This document shows, piece by piece, positions 7,215 through 15,529 of a DNA stretch of 51,720 nucleotides. Both the position numbers and the translations under genes were made by a program. The DNA comes from Marinosulfonomonas sp. (GTDB lineage: Bacteria; Pseudomonadota; Alphaproteobacteria; Rhodobacterales; Rhodobacteraceae), in the NCBI GenBank assembly GCA_015488685.1, contig WFNH01000019.1, positions 1 to 51,720 on the forward strand, in the 5' to 3' direction. The notes below the pieces were generated by a model. The model was not told the origin of the DNA. It worked only from the letters and a program-made list of their open reading frames with translations, and made no database searches. Within the stretch, counting starts at the first letter, position 1, and each line of letters starts with the position of its first letter.

Positions 7215-7291
7215 TGGTAGCGGGAGAGGGACTTGAACCCCCGACACGCGGATTATGATTCCGCTGCTCTAACCACCTGAGCTACCCCGCC
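7215..7291 (-). tRNA. trnM: tRNA-Met (CAT anticodon)
   Basis: A 77-base cloverleaf on the minus strand. The acceptor is GGCGGGG/TCCCGCT (G-U at both ends), the D arm is GCTCAGGTGGTTAGAGC, the anticodon stem is GCGGA/TCCGC with loop ATCATAA (anticodon CAT), the T loop is TTCAAGT, and CCA is encoded. The body resembles elongator tRNA-Met more than initiator (no C1-A72 mismatch typical of tRNA-fMet). The Ile2 (lysidine) type is less likely but not excluded by eye. Confidence 0.93.
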
Positions 7292-7316
7292 GGACCGAGG
7301 CTGGATTTATGGGACA

Positions 7317-7352
7317 GGGGCGGTGCCGTCAAGTGGAAAACGGCACCGCCCC
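7317..7352. terminator. Strong GC stem-loop between tRNA-Met and the MuiA-like gene
   Basis: A perfect 13-bp stem GGGGCGGTGCCGT/ACGGCACCGCCCC with a 10-base loop lies 19 bases beyond the stop of the leftward DUF4139 gene. There is no clear U-run on either strand, so it may be an intrinsic-like or 3'-end-protecting hairpin. Confidence 0.5.
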
Positions 7353-7371
7353 CTGATCTATCTGCGTTTCG

Positions 7372-9009
7372 CTACTGCGCCCAGTTCAATATAAAGTCTT
7401 TTGGCCAGCTTAACGAGGTCGCCAGACGTACCGTTTGGGTTTCGCCCGGTTCAATCGTCATATCCCACGCCGCTACGCCGCGCACATCGTCCACATCTGT
7501 TTCCGAGGGATTCGGACGGATGCGGGTGCTAACCACCAGATCCTCTTGCTGGGAATAGGGCAATGCGTATAGCACGCGCACCTCTTGCGGTTTGCCGGTC
7601 AGATTTTCGACTGAAAATTCCACCACATCTTCGCGGGTGTTGCTGGTGGTGATGATGCCGCTGTCGCCGGTTTCCTGCCGCAGGGCGGTATAGGTCAACC
7701 GCACCCCTTCCATTGCACCAAAGGGCAGGTCGGTCTCGGCCCCTGCCGGGATCAGTGCAAAATCACTGCGCCCGATAAACGCGCCATCACGGTAATAGGA
7801 TGCCATTCCGGGCAACAGGGGTTCGCCCGTATCGTTGGTGATCGCGGCCATAACGAATGCCGTTTCATCCCTGCGCGGGATCGCCAGAAGGCTGGTCTCA
7901 ACCGGCAGATCGAAACTGTCCAGCACCAGTTGCGCTGTTTCGTTATTCTCCAGCGTCACCTTGCGCGGGTAGACATAGCGCAGGCTTAGCCCGTCGAACT
8001 GGGCCGAAGCCATAATGACCGCTTCTTCAACCATAACCGGATCGACCATCTCTTTGTTTGCACCGGCAGCCATCCGCACAGTGGGCGAAAAACTTGCCAC
8101 TGGCGCATTTTCATAAATCGACGCCAGATTGCGCCCCGCATCGCTGGGGGCGGATTGCGAAAACGGGTTGGCCGTGGACAGAACCAGATCAATATCGGCC
8201 CACGCCTGCCCCGTGCCCTGCTCGACCACCACCTTGCGTTCAACCTTCAAAGAGGGATCATCGCCATAGGTCAGGCGGAAATCGTAATCAACGCTCCACC
8301 GCGCGTTATCAACGATTCGCGCCACTTCGAAACTGGCACTGAGAGGCGCGGTCACCTCGACCGAAACAGCCATCATACCGCCTTGACCTGCGGGAGGAGA
8401 CAGGCGGGCGAACAAGCGCTCGGCCTCGGCCAGATCATCGTTCAGATCGCGCAGTTCCTTGTTCAGGTCGCGCGATTGCTGTTCCAGTTCCAGCCGCCGT
8501 GCAATCGTCGCCTCGGCCTCGTCCCGCAGCATCTGCGCCAATGCACGGAGCTGCGCCGGATCGGCATTGGCCAACTCGCCGCCGCTGACAGATTTCAAAA
8601 ACCCCGTCTGTGTGTCCAGCGCCGCCAGTTGCAGGTTCACTGTGCGGGTTTCGGTCTGCTTTGCGGTAATCGCATCCTTGGCGGCCTCGACTGCTGCCTT
8701 GGCCTTGGCCTGCACAGGCGACAACAGCGCGTCCTGATCATAGGTTACATTGTCCAGATAGTTAATCGCGCCGATGGTCACACCGTCACTGACCTTTAGC
8801 TGCGGCGGGGTGAAATTATAACCGTCCAGATTATAAGGCAGCAGCACACGATGACTACCCGCAGGCAGGTCCACAGCGGCGCGATAGGTTACGCTGGCCC
8901 CTTGGGAATATATGGTGGCGGCTGTGACATTTAGCGGCGCGGTAAAATCATCAGCCCAGGCGGGCAGCGCGATGAACGAGGCAGAAAGACCCAGAAGAAG
9001 GTTACGCAT
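7372..9009 (-). CDS. DUF4139 / mucoidy-inhibitor-A-like exported protein
   Basis: A 545-residue protein with a Sec signal (MRNLLLGLSASFIALPAWA, cut before DD). Residues about 25-120 form the beta-rich N-terminal domain (DUF4140 type, ATIYSQGASVTYRA). Residues about 95-210 form a long coiled coil rich in Glu, Arg and Leu (QQSRDLNKELRDLNDDLAEA). Residues 215-545 are the DUF4139 beta domain (WSVDYDFRLTY, VEFSVENLTGKPQEVRVLYALP, WDMTIEPGETQTVRL). The family is named after MuiA; its molecular role in the envelope is not known. AGGTG lies 5 bases before the ATG. It appears monocistronic, between tRNA-Met and the asd terminator. Confidence 0.9.
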   Translation of the reverse strand: MRNLLLGLSASFIALPAWADDFTAPLNVTAATIYSQGASVTYRAAVDLPAGSHRVLLPYNLDGYNFTPPQLKVSDGVTIGAINYLDNVTYDQDALLSPVQAKAKAAVEAAKDAITAKQTETRTVNLQLAALDTQTGFLKSVSGGELANADPAQLRALAQMLRDEAEATIARRLELEQQSRDLNKELRDLNDDLAEAERLFARLSPPAGQGGMMAVSVEVTAPLSASFEVARIVDNARWSVDYDFRLTYGDDPSLKVERKVVVEQGTGQAWADIDLVLSTANPFSQSAPSDAGRNLASIYENAPVASFSPTVRMAAGANKEMVDPVMVEEAVIMASAQFDGLSLRYVYPRKVTLENNETAQLVLDSFDLPVETSLLAIPRRDETAFVMAAITNDTGEPLLPGMASYYRDGAFIGRSDFALIPAGAETDLPFGAMEGVRLTYTALRQETGDSGIITTSNTREDVVEFSVENLTGKPQEVRVLYALPYSQQEDLVVSTRIRPNPSETDVDDVRGVAAWDMTIEPGETQTVRLATSLSWPKDFILNWAQ

Positions 9010-9106
9010 GAAAGCACCTGTTTGTTAGGTTTATAAAATCGGTTACAATTCTTTGACGTATCCCACCTTAGTATCCTTGGAAAAATATCCAAGCGGGTTG
9101 ATCATC

Positions 9107-9141
9107 AAAAAGGGCCTGGCAGAAATTATCCGCCAAGCCCC
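9107..9141 (-). terminator. Rho-independent terminator of asd
   Basis: On the minus strand GGGCTTGGC and GCCAGGCCC pair (one G-U) and are followed directly by TTTTT. It lies 28 bases beyond the asd stop. Confidence 0.85.
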
Positions 9142-9168
9142 AACATTAATTCCACAATCCCCGGAAAA

Positions 9169-10191
9169 TCAGCGTTTGCTTAGAATCCGGTTCACATAAA
9201 CCTCGGCGATCTGCACCGCGTTCAGCGCAGCCCCCTTGCGCAGGTTGTCCGACACGCACCACAGGTTCAGCCCGTTATCAATCGTGCTGTCCTGACGGAT
9301 GCGGGAAATGAAGGTGGCGTAATCACCCACACATTCGACCGGAGTGACGTAACCGCCGTCCTCGCGTTTGTCGATCACCATGATGCCGGGGGATTCGCGC
9401 AGGATGTCGCGGGCTTCGTCCTCGTCCAGATGGTCCTCGAACTCGATGTTGACGGCTTCGGCGTGGCCCACAAAAACCGGCACGCGAACACAAGTCGCGG
9501 TGACCCTGATGTCCTTGTCCACGATCTTTTTGGTCTCGGCGACCATCTTCCATTCTTCTTTGGTTGATCCGTCATCCATGAACACATCAATATGCGGAAT
9601 CACGTTGAACGCGATCTGTTTGGTGAACTTCTTGGGCGGCTTGTTGTCGGTCGGGTTGTAGATCGATTTGGTCTGATCCCACAGCTCGTCAATGCCTTCC
9701 TTGCCGGCACCCGATACGGATTGATAGGTCGAAACCACCACCCGTTTGATCGTCGCGCGGTCATGCAGCGGTTTCAGCGCCACAACCATCTGCGCGGTCG
9801 AACAGTTGGGGTTGGCGATGATCATCTTGTTCTTGTAGCCCTCGATCGCATCGGCGTTCACCTCGGGCACGATCAGCGGGATTTCCGGATCATAGCGATA
9901 CAGCGACGAATTATCGATCACCAGACAACCGGCCTTGGCGGCAACGGGCGCGTATTTCTTGGTCGCGTCCGAGCCAACTGCAAACAACGCAATATCCCAG
10001 CCGGTAAAATCGAATGTATCCAGATCCTGCGTCTTGAGTGTTTTATCGCCAAAGCTGACTTCGGTCCCCAGCGAGCGGCGCGAGGCAAGCACGGCAAGCT
10101 CGTCCACGGGGAACTGGCGTTCCTCCAGAATATTCAGCATTTCGCGGCCCACGTTACCGGTGGCCCCAACGACGGCGATTTTATAGCCCAT
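9169..10191 (-). CDS. asd: Aspartate-semialdehyde dehydrogenase
   Basis: A 340-residue enzyme that reduces L-aspartyl-4-phosphate to aspartate semialdehyde with NADPH, feeding lysine/diaminopimelate, threonine and methionine. The Rossmann glycine motif VVGATGNVGREML is at residues 7-19, the nucleophilic cysteine is C130 in ANPNCSTAQM, and SGAGKEGIDEL and GHAEAVNIEFE are family motifs. The frame opens far upstream, but MGYKIAVVG at 10191 is the start, with AGGAGA 9 bases before it. It is transcribed alone and ends at a terminator. Upstream lies a 385-bp non-coding stretch shared with the divergent helicase gene. Confidence 0.96.
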   Translation of the reverse strand: MGYKIAVVGATGNVGREMLNILEERQFPVDELAVLASRRSLGTEVSFGDKTLKTQDLDTFDFTGWDIALFAVGSDATKKYAPVAAKAGCLVIDNSSLYRYDPEIPLIVPEVNADAIEGYKNKMIIANPNCSTAQMVVALKPLHDRATIKRVVVSTYQSVSGAGKEGIDELWDQTKSIYNPTDNKPPKKFTKQIAFNVIPHIDVFMDDGSTKEEWKMVAETKKIVDKDIRVTATCVRVPVFVGHAEAVNIEFEDHLDEDEARDILRESPGIMVIDKREDGGYVTPVECVGDYATFISRIRQDSTIDNGLNLWCVSDNLRKGAALNAVQIAEVYVNRILSKR

Positions 10192-10576
10192 GACGGGTCT
10201 CCTATACGGGAATCTCTTTGTAACGCTGCGCTGATACCGCAAGCGGGCGGCGGGGGAAAGGGGCAGTTCGCAACCTATGGCACGGCGGGCACAGCCGAAC
10301 CGCGCCCCTCTGCTTCCAACACTCGCCTGTTGACATTCCCCGCCGCAACCCCGATATGCCATTCATCCCGAGCGGTCGCCGCGTGAGCAGCCCGCCTTAA
10401 TTGGCAGTCGGGACGCCCCAAGGCGCGATAGCCTTTCACCAAGTTCCCATTCACGCGGGGTTCTGACGGCCACACTGGCCGCAACCTCAGACGTTGGTCC
10501 GCATTCGGACCTTATTGCTGATTCCATCGGCAGGCCCGTTTTGTGCCGCCGAATACATATATGAAAGGGTCAATCC
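10192..10576. other. 385-bp non-coding region between asd and DEAD-box gene
   Basis: No credible gene is seen. It must contain the leftward asd promoter, near 10200-10240, and the rightward promoter of the RNA helicase gene. The helicase transcript may have a long leader, as cold-induced DEAD-box genes often do, but I see no defined RNA motif. The ribosome site AAAGGG is at 10563-10568. Confidence 0.5.
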
Positions 10577-11875
10577 TTGACCACATTTGCAGATCTGGGC
10601 CTGTCGCCCAACATCCTGAAAGCCGTTGATGAAGCCGGCTATAAAACCCCATCGCCTATTCAGGAAAAGGCGATCCCGCTGGCACTGGCCGGCCATGACA
10701 TCATGGGCCTTGCCCAAACCGGCACTGGCAAAACCGCCGCTTTCGGCCTGCCGCTGATCGAAAACCTGATGAGCGACGGCTACAAGGCCCCGCCGAAAAA
10801 CACCAAGGCGCTGATCCTTGCGCCCACCCGCGAACTGGTTAACCAGATCGCCGAAAACCTGCGTGCCTATGTGCGCAAAACCCATCTTAAAGTGAACCTT
10901 GTGGTGGGCGGCGTATCGATAAACCGCCAGATTCAGAACCTGTCCAAAGGCACCGACATCCTTGTCGCCACGCCGGGCCGCCTGATCGATCTGCTGGATC
11001 GTCGCGCCATCTTCCTTGATAAAGCCCGCTTTCTGGTGCTGGACGAGGCCGACCAGATGCTGGACATGGGCTTTATCCACGCCCTGCGCAAGATTGCGCC
11101 CCTGCTGGGCACCCCGCGCCAGACCATGCTGTTTTCGGCCACCATGCCCAAATTGATGAATGAAATCGCCGGTGCCTATTTGAAAGACCCGAAAAAGGTT
11201 CAGGTCTCGACCCCCGGCAAGGCCGCCGATAAAATCACCCAGTCGCTGTATTATACCGCGCAGGCCAACAAGACGGAATTGTTAAAGGAATACCTGAACA
11301 AATCCCCCGATGGCCTGTCGCTGGTTTTTGCCCGCACTAAACACGGTGCGGAAAAACTGAAACGCACGTTGGAAACAGCAGGCTATTCCGCCGTATCGAT
11401 CCACGGCAACAAATCCCAAGGCCAGCGCGAACGCGCGATCAAGGCGTTCAAATCCGGCGAGGCCCGCGTGCTGGTAGCCACCGATGTGGCCGCCCGCGGT
11501 ATCGACATTCCGGATGTCAGCCACGTTTACAACTATGACCTGCCCGAAGTACCGGAAAACTATATCCACCGCATTGGCCGGACGGCCCGCGCCGGTAAGG
11601 GTGGCGAGGCGATTGCCTTCGTTTCCGCAACCGAAATCGGCTATCTGCGGCAGATCGAAAAACTAATGAAGATCGAAATTCCTGTCGCTGGCGGCATCCG
11701 CCCGCAAGAGGAAAAGCCGGCCCCCCGTGGCGGCGGTGGCGGACGCCGTGGTGGCGGCGGTGGTGGTCAACGTCGCGGTGGTGGCAAGCCCCATGGTGGC
11801 GGCAAACCGTCCGGCGCACCCCAAGGTAACAAACCCAAACGCCGCCGCAACCGCCGTCGTAAACCGGCAGCCTGA
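10577..11875 (+). CDS. DEAD-box ATP-dependent RNA helicase (RhlE-like)
   Basis: A 432-residue helicase. The Q motif region is FADLGLS...PIQ, motif I is AQTGTGKT (46-53), Ia is PTRELVNQI, Ib is TPGRLIDLL, II is DEAD, III is SAT, and VI is HRIGRTARAGKGG. The C-terminal tail (from about 375) is a Gly/Arg-rich, disordered RNA-binding segment ending in a basic cluster. It unwinds or remodels RNA in ribosome assembly or mRNA decay. The start is TTG at 10577 (MTTFADLGLS, the family's usual N-terminus) with AAAGGG 8 bases upstream; an ATG at 10561 is out of frame. Two GC hairpins follow the stop. Confidence 0.94.
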   Translation: MTTFADLGLSPNILKAVDEAGYKTPSPIQEKAIPLALAGHDIMGLAQTGTGKTAAFGLPLIENLMSDGYKAPPKNTKALILAPTRELVNQIAENLRAYVRKTHLKVNLVVGGVSINRQIQNLSKGTDILVATPGRLIDLLDRRAIFLDKARFLVLDEADQMLDMGFIHALRKIAPLLGTPRQTMLFSATMPKLMNEIAGAYLKDPKKVQVSTPGKAADKITQSLYYTAQANKTELLKEYLNKSPDGLSLVFARTKHGAEKLKRTLETAGYSAVSIHGNKSQGQRERAIKAFKSGEARVLVATDVAARGIDIPDVSHVYNYDLPEVPENYIHRIGRTARAGKGGEAIAFVSATEIGYLRQIEKLMKIEIPVAGGIRPQEEKPAPRGGGGGRRGGGGGGQRRGGGKPHGGGKPSGAPQGNKPKRRRNRRRKPAA

Positions 11876-11885
11876 TTTGCGGCTG

Positions 11886-11939
11886 TCCCGGAATTGATCC
11901 GGGACCTGAAACCAAAAGGCCCCGCATCCGGTGCGGGGC
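11886..11939 (+). terminator. Double hairpin after the helicase gene
   Basis: TCCCGG/CCGGGA (11886-11904) and GCCCCGCA/TGCGGGGC (11919-11939) are two adjacent stem-loops just after the stop. No T-run follows, so these may protect the 3' end or give partial termination. Confidence 0.5.
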
Positions 11940-11984
11940 AACACCAGCCTTGACCAGCGCGGCTTGAATCACCACCTACCCCAC

Positions 11985-12515
11985 ATGGTTCGTATTCTTA
12001 CCCGTCTTTTATTCGTCCTGTTGCTCGGCCTAGTCGCGTTCATTACCTATGATCGCAACACTCAGGAACCACCCCTTCCACCCGCGCCGCTGACTGAACA
12101 GATCGATCATATCCTGATTGAAAAATCCGCCCGTCGCCTGACCGTGTTTCGCGATGGCCAAGCGGTGCGAACCTATAAAATCGCCCTTGGCTTTGCTCCT
12201 GCTGGCGACAAGGTGCAACAAGGCGATGGCAAAACCCCCGAAGGGATGTTCACCATCACCCGCCGCAATCCGAACAGCAAATATCACCTGTCACTGGGTA
12301 TTGATTATCCGCAAGCAGACGACATCGCCCGCGGACAGGCGGCAGGGGTTGATCCTGGTGGCGATATATTCATCCACGGACAGCCCAACGGATTTGGAAA
12401 ACTCGCAACATTCCCGACGGATTGGACCGCCGGATGTATTGCCGTTTCGGATACAGAAATCGAGGAGTTATGGCGCGTGGTTCAAACCGGAACCAGCGTG
12501 GAAATCAAGCCCTAA
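11985..12515 (+). CDS. L,D-transpeptidase family protein (YkuD domain)
   Basis: A 176-residue protein with an N-terminal membrane anchor or uncleaved signal (residues 4-21, LLFVLLLGLVAFI). The YkuD domain spans about 40-175. The catalytic motif has IHGQPNG followed by the Cys motif DWTAGCIAVSD. Such enzymes cross-link peptidoglycan 3-3 or attach proteins to it. The start ATG 11985 is taken because the signal begins there. Its stop codon overlaps the stop of the convergent gene at 12512. Confidence 0.92.
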   Translation: MVRILTRLLFVLLLGLVAFITYDRNTQEPPLPPAPLTEQIDHILIEKSARRLTVFRDGQAVRTYKIALGFAPAGDKVQQGDGKTPEGMFTITRRNPNSKYHLSLGIDYPQADDIARGQAAGVDPGGDIFIHGQPNGFGKLATFPTDWTAGCIAVSDTEIEELWRVVQTGTSVEIKP

Positions 12516-12859
12516 TTCCCCAGCAGCGCAATCGGCGCATTCACATCGCGCACGAAATCCAGCGGTGCCTTGTCCTTGGCCACGGTGCTGCGTTTGAATT
12601 CGTAAACCATCTGGCCGTTTTCTTCTTCGGACGCAACAATCAGACACTGATACAGATGCCGCGAGCCGTCATACAGATCGACCAGCCCCCGCAGATGCGG
12701 TGCGTTTTCCGCGTCCAGCGCAAAACCGGTTTCCCAGAACCGCAGCACGGGGAAAATCTCGTCATCGGTATGCACCCGCAGACGGCTTTTGCGTTTCAGA
12801 TCGCGCTTACGGGCCATCTCCAGCCCCTCGCGCACTTCTTTTGGCAAAAATTCAAACAT
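12512..12859 (-). CDS. Conserved small protein, 115 aa, function unknown
   Basis: A soluble, charged protein beginning MFEFLPKEVREGLEMARKRD, with a basic helix (RDLKRKSRLRV) followed by a beta-rich C-terminal part (FPVLRFWETGFALD, LRGLVDLYDGSRHLYQCLIV). There is no signal or membrane span. The pattern is typical of short conserved Rhodobacterales proteins, but I do not know its role. GGTGGA lies 6 bases before the ATG. It lies 79 bp downstream of cobM on the same strand, so it may be the last gene of the leftward cob operon. Its stop codon interleaves with that of the convergent transpeptidase gene. Confidence 0.8.
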   Translation of the reverse strand: MFEFLPKEVREGLEMARKRDLKRKSRLRVHTDDEIFPVLRFWETGFALDAENAPHLRGLVDLYDGSRHLYQCLIVASEEENGQMVYEFKRSTVAKDKAPLDFVRDVNAPIALLGN

Positions 12860-12938
12860 CGTTCATCCACCCAGTTTCCTGCCCCTACCTTGCCACTGTC
12901 ATGGTGAAGGTCAAGTTAAGAATTTACGACAAACCGGA

Positions 12939-13730
12939 TTAAGTATTGTGATCTTCGACCAGATCAACCCCTACCACCGGACGCAAAACATGCGGCTTGT
13001 CAGGGTCATACAGGGCTGAATCCTTGAATTCCCGCACCTCGCCCAGTGCCGGACCTACCAGAATAAGCGCCGTGCGTGTGATCTTTTCGACCCGCACTTT
13101 TTTACGAATATCCATCAGAGTGCCCCGCAGAATCATCTCGTCCGGCCAGCCCACACGATAGGCCACCACCACAGGGCAATCCGGCCCGTAATGGGGCACA
13201 AGAACGCGCTCGATCTCGCGCATGTTGCGCACGCCCAGATGGATCGCCAATGTGGCACCGGTGCGGGCGAAATTCTCCAGCGTCTCGCCTTCGGGCATCG
13301 ACGTGGATTGCATGGAAACCCGCGTCAGAACAATGGATTGCGCCACTTCGGGGATAGTCAATTCCTGCCCCAAAGCCGCCGCCGCCGCCGCATAGGCCGG
13401 CACGCCGGGAATGATCTCGTAAGGGATGTCATCGGCCCGCAGCCGCCGGATTTGCTCGGCAATCGCCCCATATAGCGACGGATCACCCGAATGCACCCGC
13501 GCCACATCCTCGCCCCGCTGGTGCGCGGCCAGAATTTCGGCGTGGGTATCGTTTAGCGTCATCGCCGCCGTGTCCTTGACGATCGCCCCATCGGGCGCGC
13601 CCGCGACCACCTGTTCGGGCACCAGAGACCCCGCAAACAGGCACACCGGACAGGCCGCAATCAACCGCTGCGCCTTGAGCGTCAGCAGTTCGGGATCACC
13701 CGGCCCCGCACCGATAAAATAGACCGTCAT
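12939..13730 (-). CDS. cobM: Precorrin-4 C11-methyltransferase
   Basis: A 263-residue SAM-dependent tetrapyrrole methylase. The N-terminal VYFIGAGPGDPELLTLKA motif binds SAM, with further hallmarks HSGDPSLYGAI and EIIPGVPAYAAAAAAL. It methylates C11 of the corrin precursor in the cytoplasm. Start ATG 13730 overlaps the stop of the cbiG-cobJ gene by 4 bases. It is the last recognised gene of the leftward cob operon. Confidence 0.95.
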   Translation of the reverse strand: MTVYFIGAGPGDPELLTLKAQRLIAACPVCLFAGSLVPEQVVAGAPDGAIVKDTAAMTLNDTHAEILAAHQRGEDVARVHSGDPSLYGAIAEQIRRLRADDIPYEIIPGVPAYAAAAAALGQELTIPEVAQSIVLTRVSMQSTSMPEGETLENFARTGATLAIHLGVRNMREIERVLVPHYGPDCPVVVAYRVGWPDEMILRGTLMDIRKKVRVEKITRTALILVGPALGEVREFKDSALYDPDKPHVLRPVVGVDLVEDHNT

Positions 13731-15529
13731 GCCAAATCTCCATCAATTTTTCGCGCATAGCCGCGCGGGGTAAACATCCGCGGGCCTTCGCCCAGTTGCG
13801 CCAGTCGCGAATGGCTGGAGCCAACCAGAACCACCGTCAGCATATCCACCTCGTCCACCTGCAAATCCGCCAGATTGCGATAGCGGATATATTCCTCGGG
13901 GCGGCCCAGCGAACTGGCCAGCATCACCGGCGTATCGGCGGGGCGGTGTTGCAACAGAATGTCCCGCGCCTCGGCCAACAGGGTGCGTCGCCGTTTGGAC
14001 ACCGGATTGTAGAACGCAATCACGAAATCCCCCTCGGCGGCCGCCTTCAGGCGTTTGAGAATATCCTCGCGCGGGGTCAGCAGATCGGACAGGGAAATCG
14101 CGCAGAAATCATGGCCCAGTGGCGCACCGGCCCGCGCCGCTGCCCCTTGCAACGCCGAAACGCCGGGGGTCGAAACCACCTCGACCCGTCGCGCCGCATC
14201 CGACACGCCATGCGCCTCCGGCCCACGGTCCAGCAGTTCAAACACCAGCGCCCCCATCGCGTAAATCCCCGCATCGCCGGAACAGATCAGCGCCACGTTT
14301 ATCCCCTTGCCCGCCTGCTCCAGCGCATACCGGCAACGGTCCTCCTCGCCACCCAGCGGGAAATCCGAACGCACCTTGCCCGCTGCCAGCGGTCCCAGCA
14401 GGTCAATATACAGACCATAGCCCACCAGTTCCTCGGCCTGTGCAATCAACTGGCTGGCCTCGGGCGTGCGCCAACTGTGCTGCCCCGGCCCGATGCCGAC
14501 AATCGACAGTTTCCCGCGTTTGCGGCCCTTTTCTCCTGTAATAGGCTCTGCTGCCCGCGCCAGCGCACAGGTGCAATTCGCCGTTTTGCGTTTCTCGACA
14601 ACCAGTATTGCGTCCTCACCCGCCGCCGCCAAAGCCGCAGCTTCTGAGACCCCGTGGCAGCCCACTTCGGCAAAAACCACCTCGGACGGGTTCGCCAACC
14701 GCGCCGCCTCGCCCTCCAGTTCCGCCGCCGTGAACAGTCGCAAAGGCACTCCCAACCGCTGTGCCAATTCGTTCATCGCAGGTTCATCCGCCTTCAGGTC
14801 CAGCGTGTTGACCGATGCAATCGCACCGGCAGCAATCCCAGCCTGATCCAGCGCGCCCTTAACCGATTCCCACAATTCCGCCGGATCAGCCCCCCGCGCA
14901 CAACCAACACCCAGCACAAACCGCTGCGGATGATAGATAAGCCTTGTATTAGAGCCTGTTTTCGGCGCTTCGCTCACCACCAGTTCCACCGCGCCATCGG
15001 GATCTTTGGGCAGATCGAAGATCGCCTCGCCCACCTGCCGCGCGCCACCACCGTTCAGCAGCGCCATCATCACACCCTTGGCATCCTCGGGGTTGGCCAG
15101 CCGATAGCCCACGGGTGGTTCGTCCAGCGCCACGCCCAGCGCCACATCGCCCGCCGTGGTCACCGCCGCCTTGGCCTGCAACGCTTCGGCAATCTGTCGC
15201 GCCAACCGGTTCGCACCGCGATGCCCGCCCAGCAAGGGCACCACCACTGCACCATCGTCCGACACCGCCACCACCGGCGGTTCCATCCGTTTATCCGCCA
15301 ACACCGGCGCCACCGCACGGATCAATATCCCCGCCGCACAAACCCCGACCACCGGCGTGCCGCTGGCAAACAGCGTGCGCACATGGTCCAGCGCATTGGG
15401 GAAAAACGCTTCCGCCACATCCACGCGGCCCTCGCGGCCATGCACCATCACACCCAGCGCCCGCGCCACATCATGCGCCACCGCTTCGCCCGCGCGGGAC
15501 AGGCAAATGACAACAGGTTTCAAAGCCAC
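13727..15529 (-). CDS. cobJ: CbiG-CobJ fusion: cobalt-precorrin-5A hydrolase / precorrin-3B C17-methyltransferase
   Basis: A 600-residue two-part protein. Residues 1 to about 335 are CbiG-like: the core has VCAAGILIRAVAPVL and GGHRGANRLAR, and the C-terminal module has VLGVGCARGADPAEL and GCHGVSEAAALAA. Residues about 340-600 are CobJ, a SAM-binding methylase with IVGIGPGQHSWRTPEA, CSGDAGIYAMGAL and TPGVSALQGAAARAGAPLGHDF; this part methylates C17 and contracts the ring. CbiG opens the lactone that follows ring contraction and releases the two-carbon fragment in the early-cobalt pathway. The start at 15529 overlaps cobI by 10 bases, and cobM follows by ATGA. Confidence 0.93.
   Translation of the reverse strand: MALKPVVICLSRAGEAVAHDVARALGVMVHGREGRVDVAEAFFPNALDHVRTLFASGTPVVGVCAAGILIRAVAPVLADKRMEPPVVAVSDDGAVVVPLLGGHRGANRLARQIAEALQAKAAVTTAGDVALGVALDEPPVGYRLANPEDAKGVMMALLNGGGARQVGEAIFDLPKDPDGAVELVVSEAPKTGSNTRLIYHPQRFVLGVGCARGADPAELWESVKGALDQAGIAAGAIASVNTLDLKADEPAMNELAQRLGVPLRLFTAAELEGEAARLANPSEVVFAEVGCHGVSEAAALAAAGEDAILVVEKRKTANCTCALARAAEPITGEKGRKRGKLSIVGIGPGQHSWRTPEASQLIAQAEELVGYGLYIDLLGPLAAGKVRSDFPLGGEEDRCRYALEQAGKGINVALICSGDAGIYAMGALVFELLDRGPEAHGVSDAARRVEVVSTPGVSALQGAAARAGAPLGHDFCAISLSDLLTPREDILKRLKAAAEGDFVIAFYNPVSKRRRTLLAEARDILLQHRPADTPVMLASSLGRPEEYIRYRNLADLQVDEVDMLTVVLVGSSHSRLAQLGEGPRMFTPRGYARKIDGDLA

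Noticed and set aside
7031-7258. Open frame ending GEGLEPPTRGL
   Set aside because: The C-terminal part is the well-known false translation of a tRNA gene; the tRNA-Met lies there.
9099-9109. TTGATCATCAA resembling an FNR site
   Set aside because: The half-sites are only 1 base apart instead of 4, and it abuts the asd terminator.
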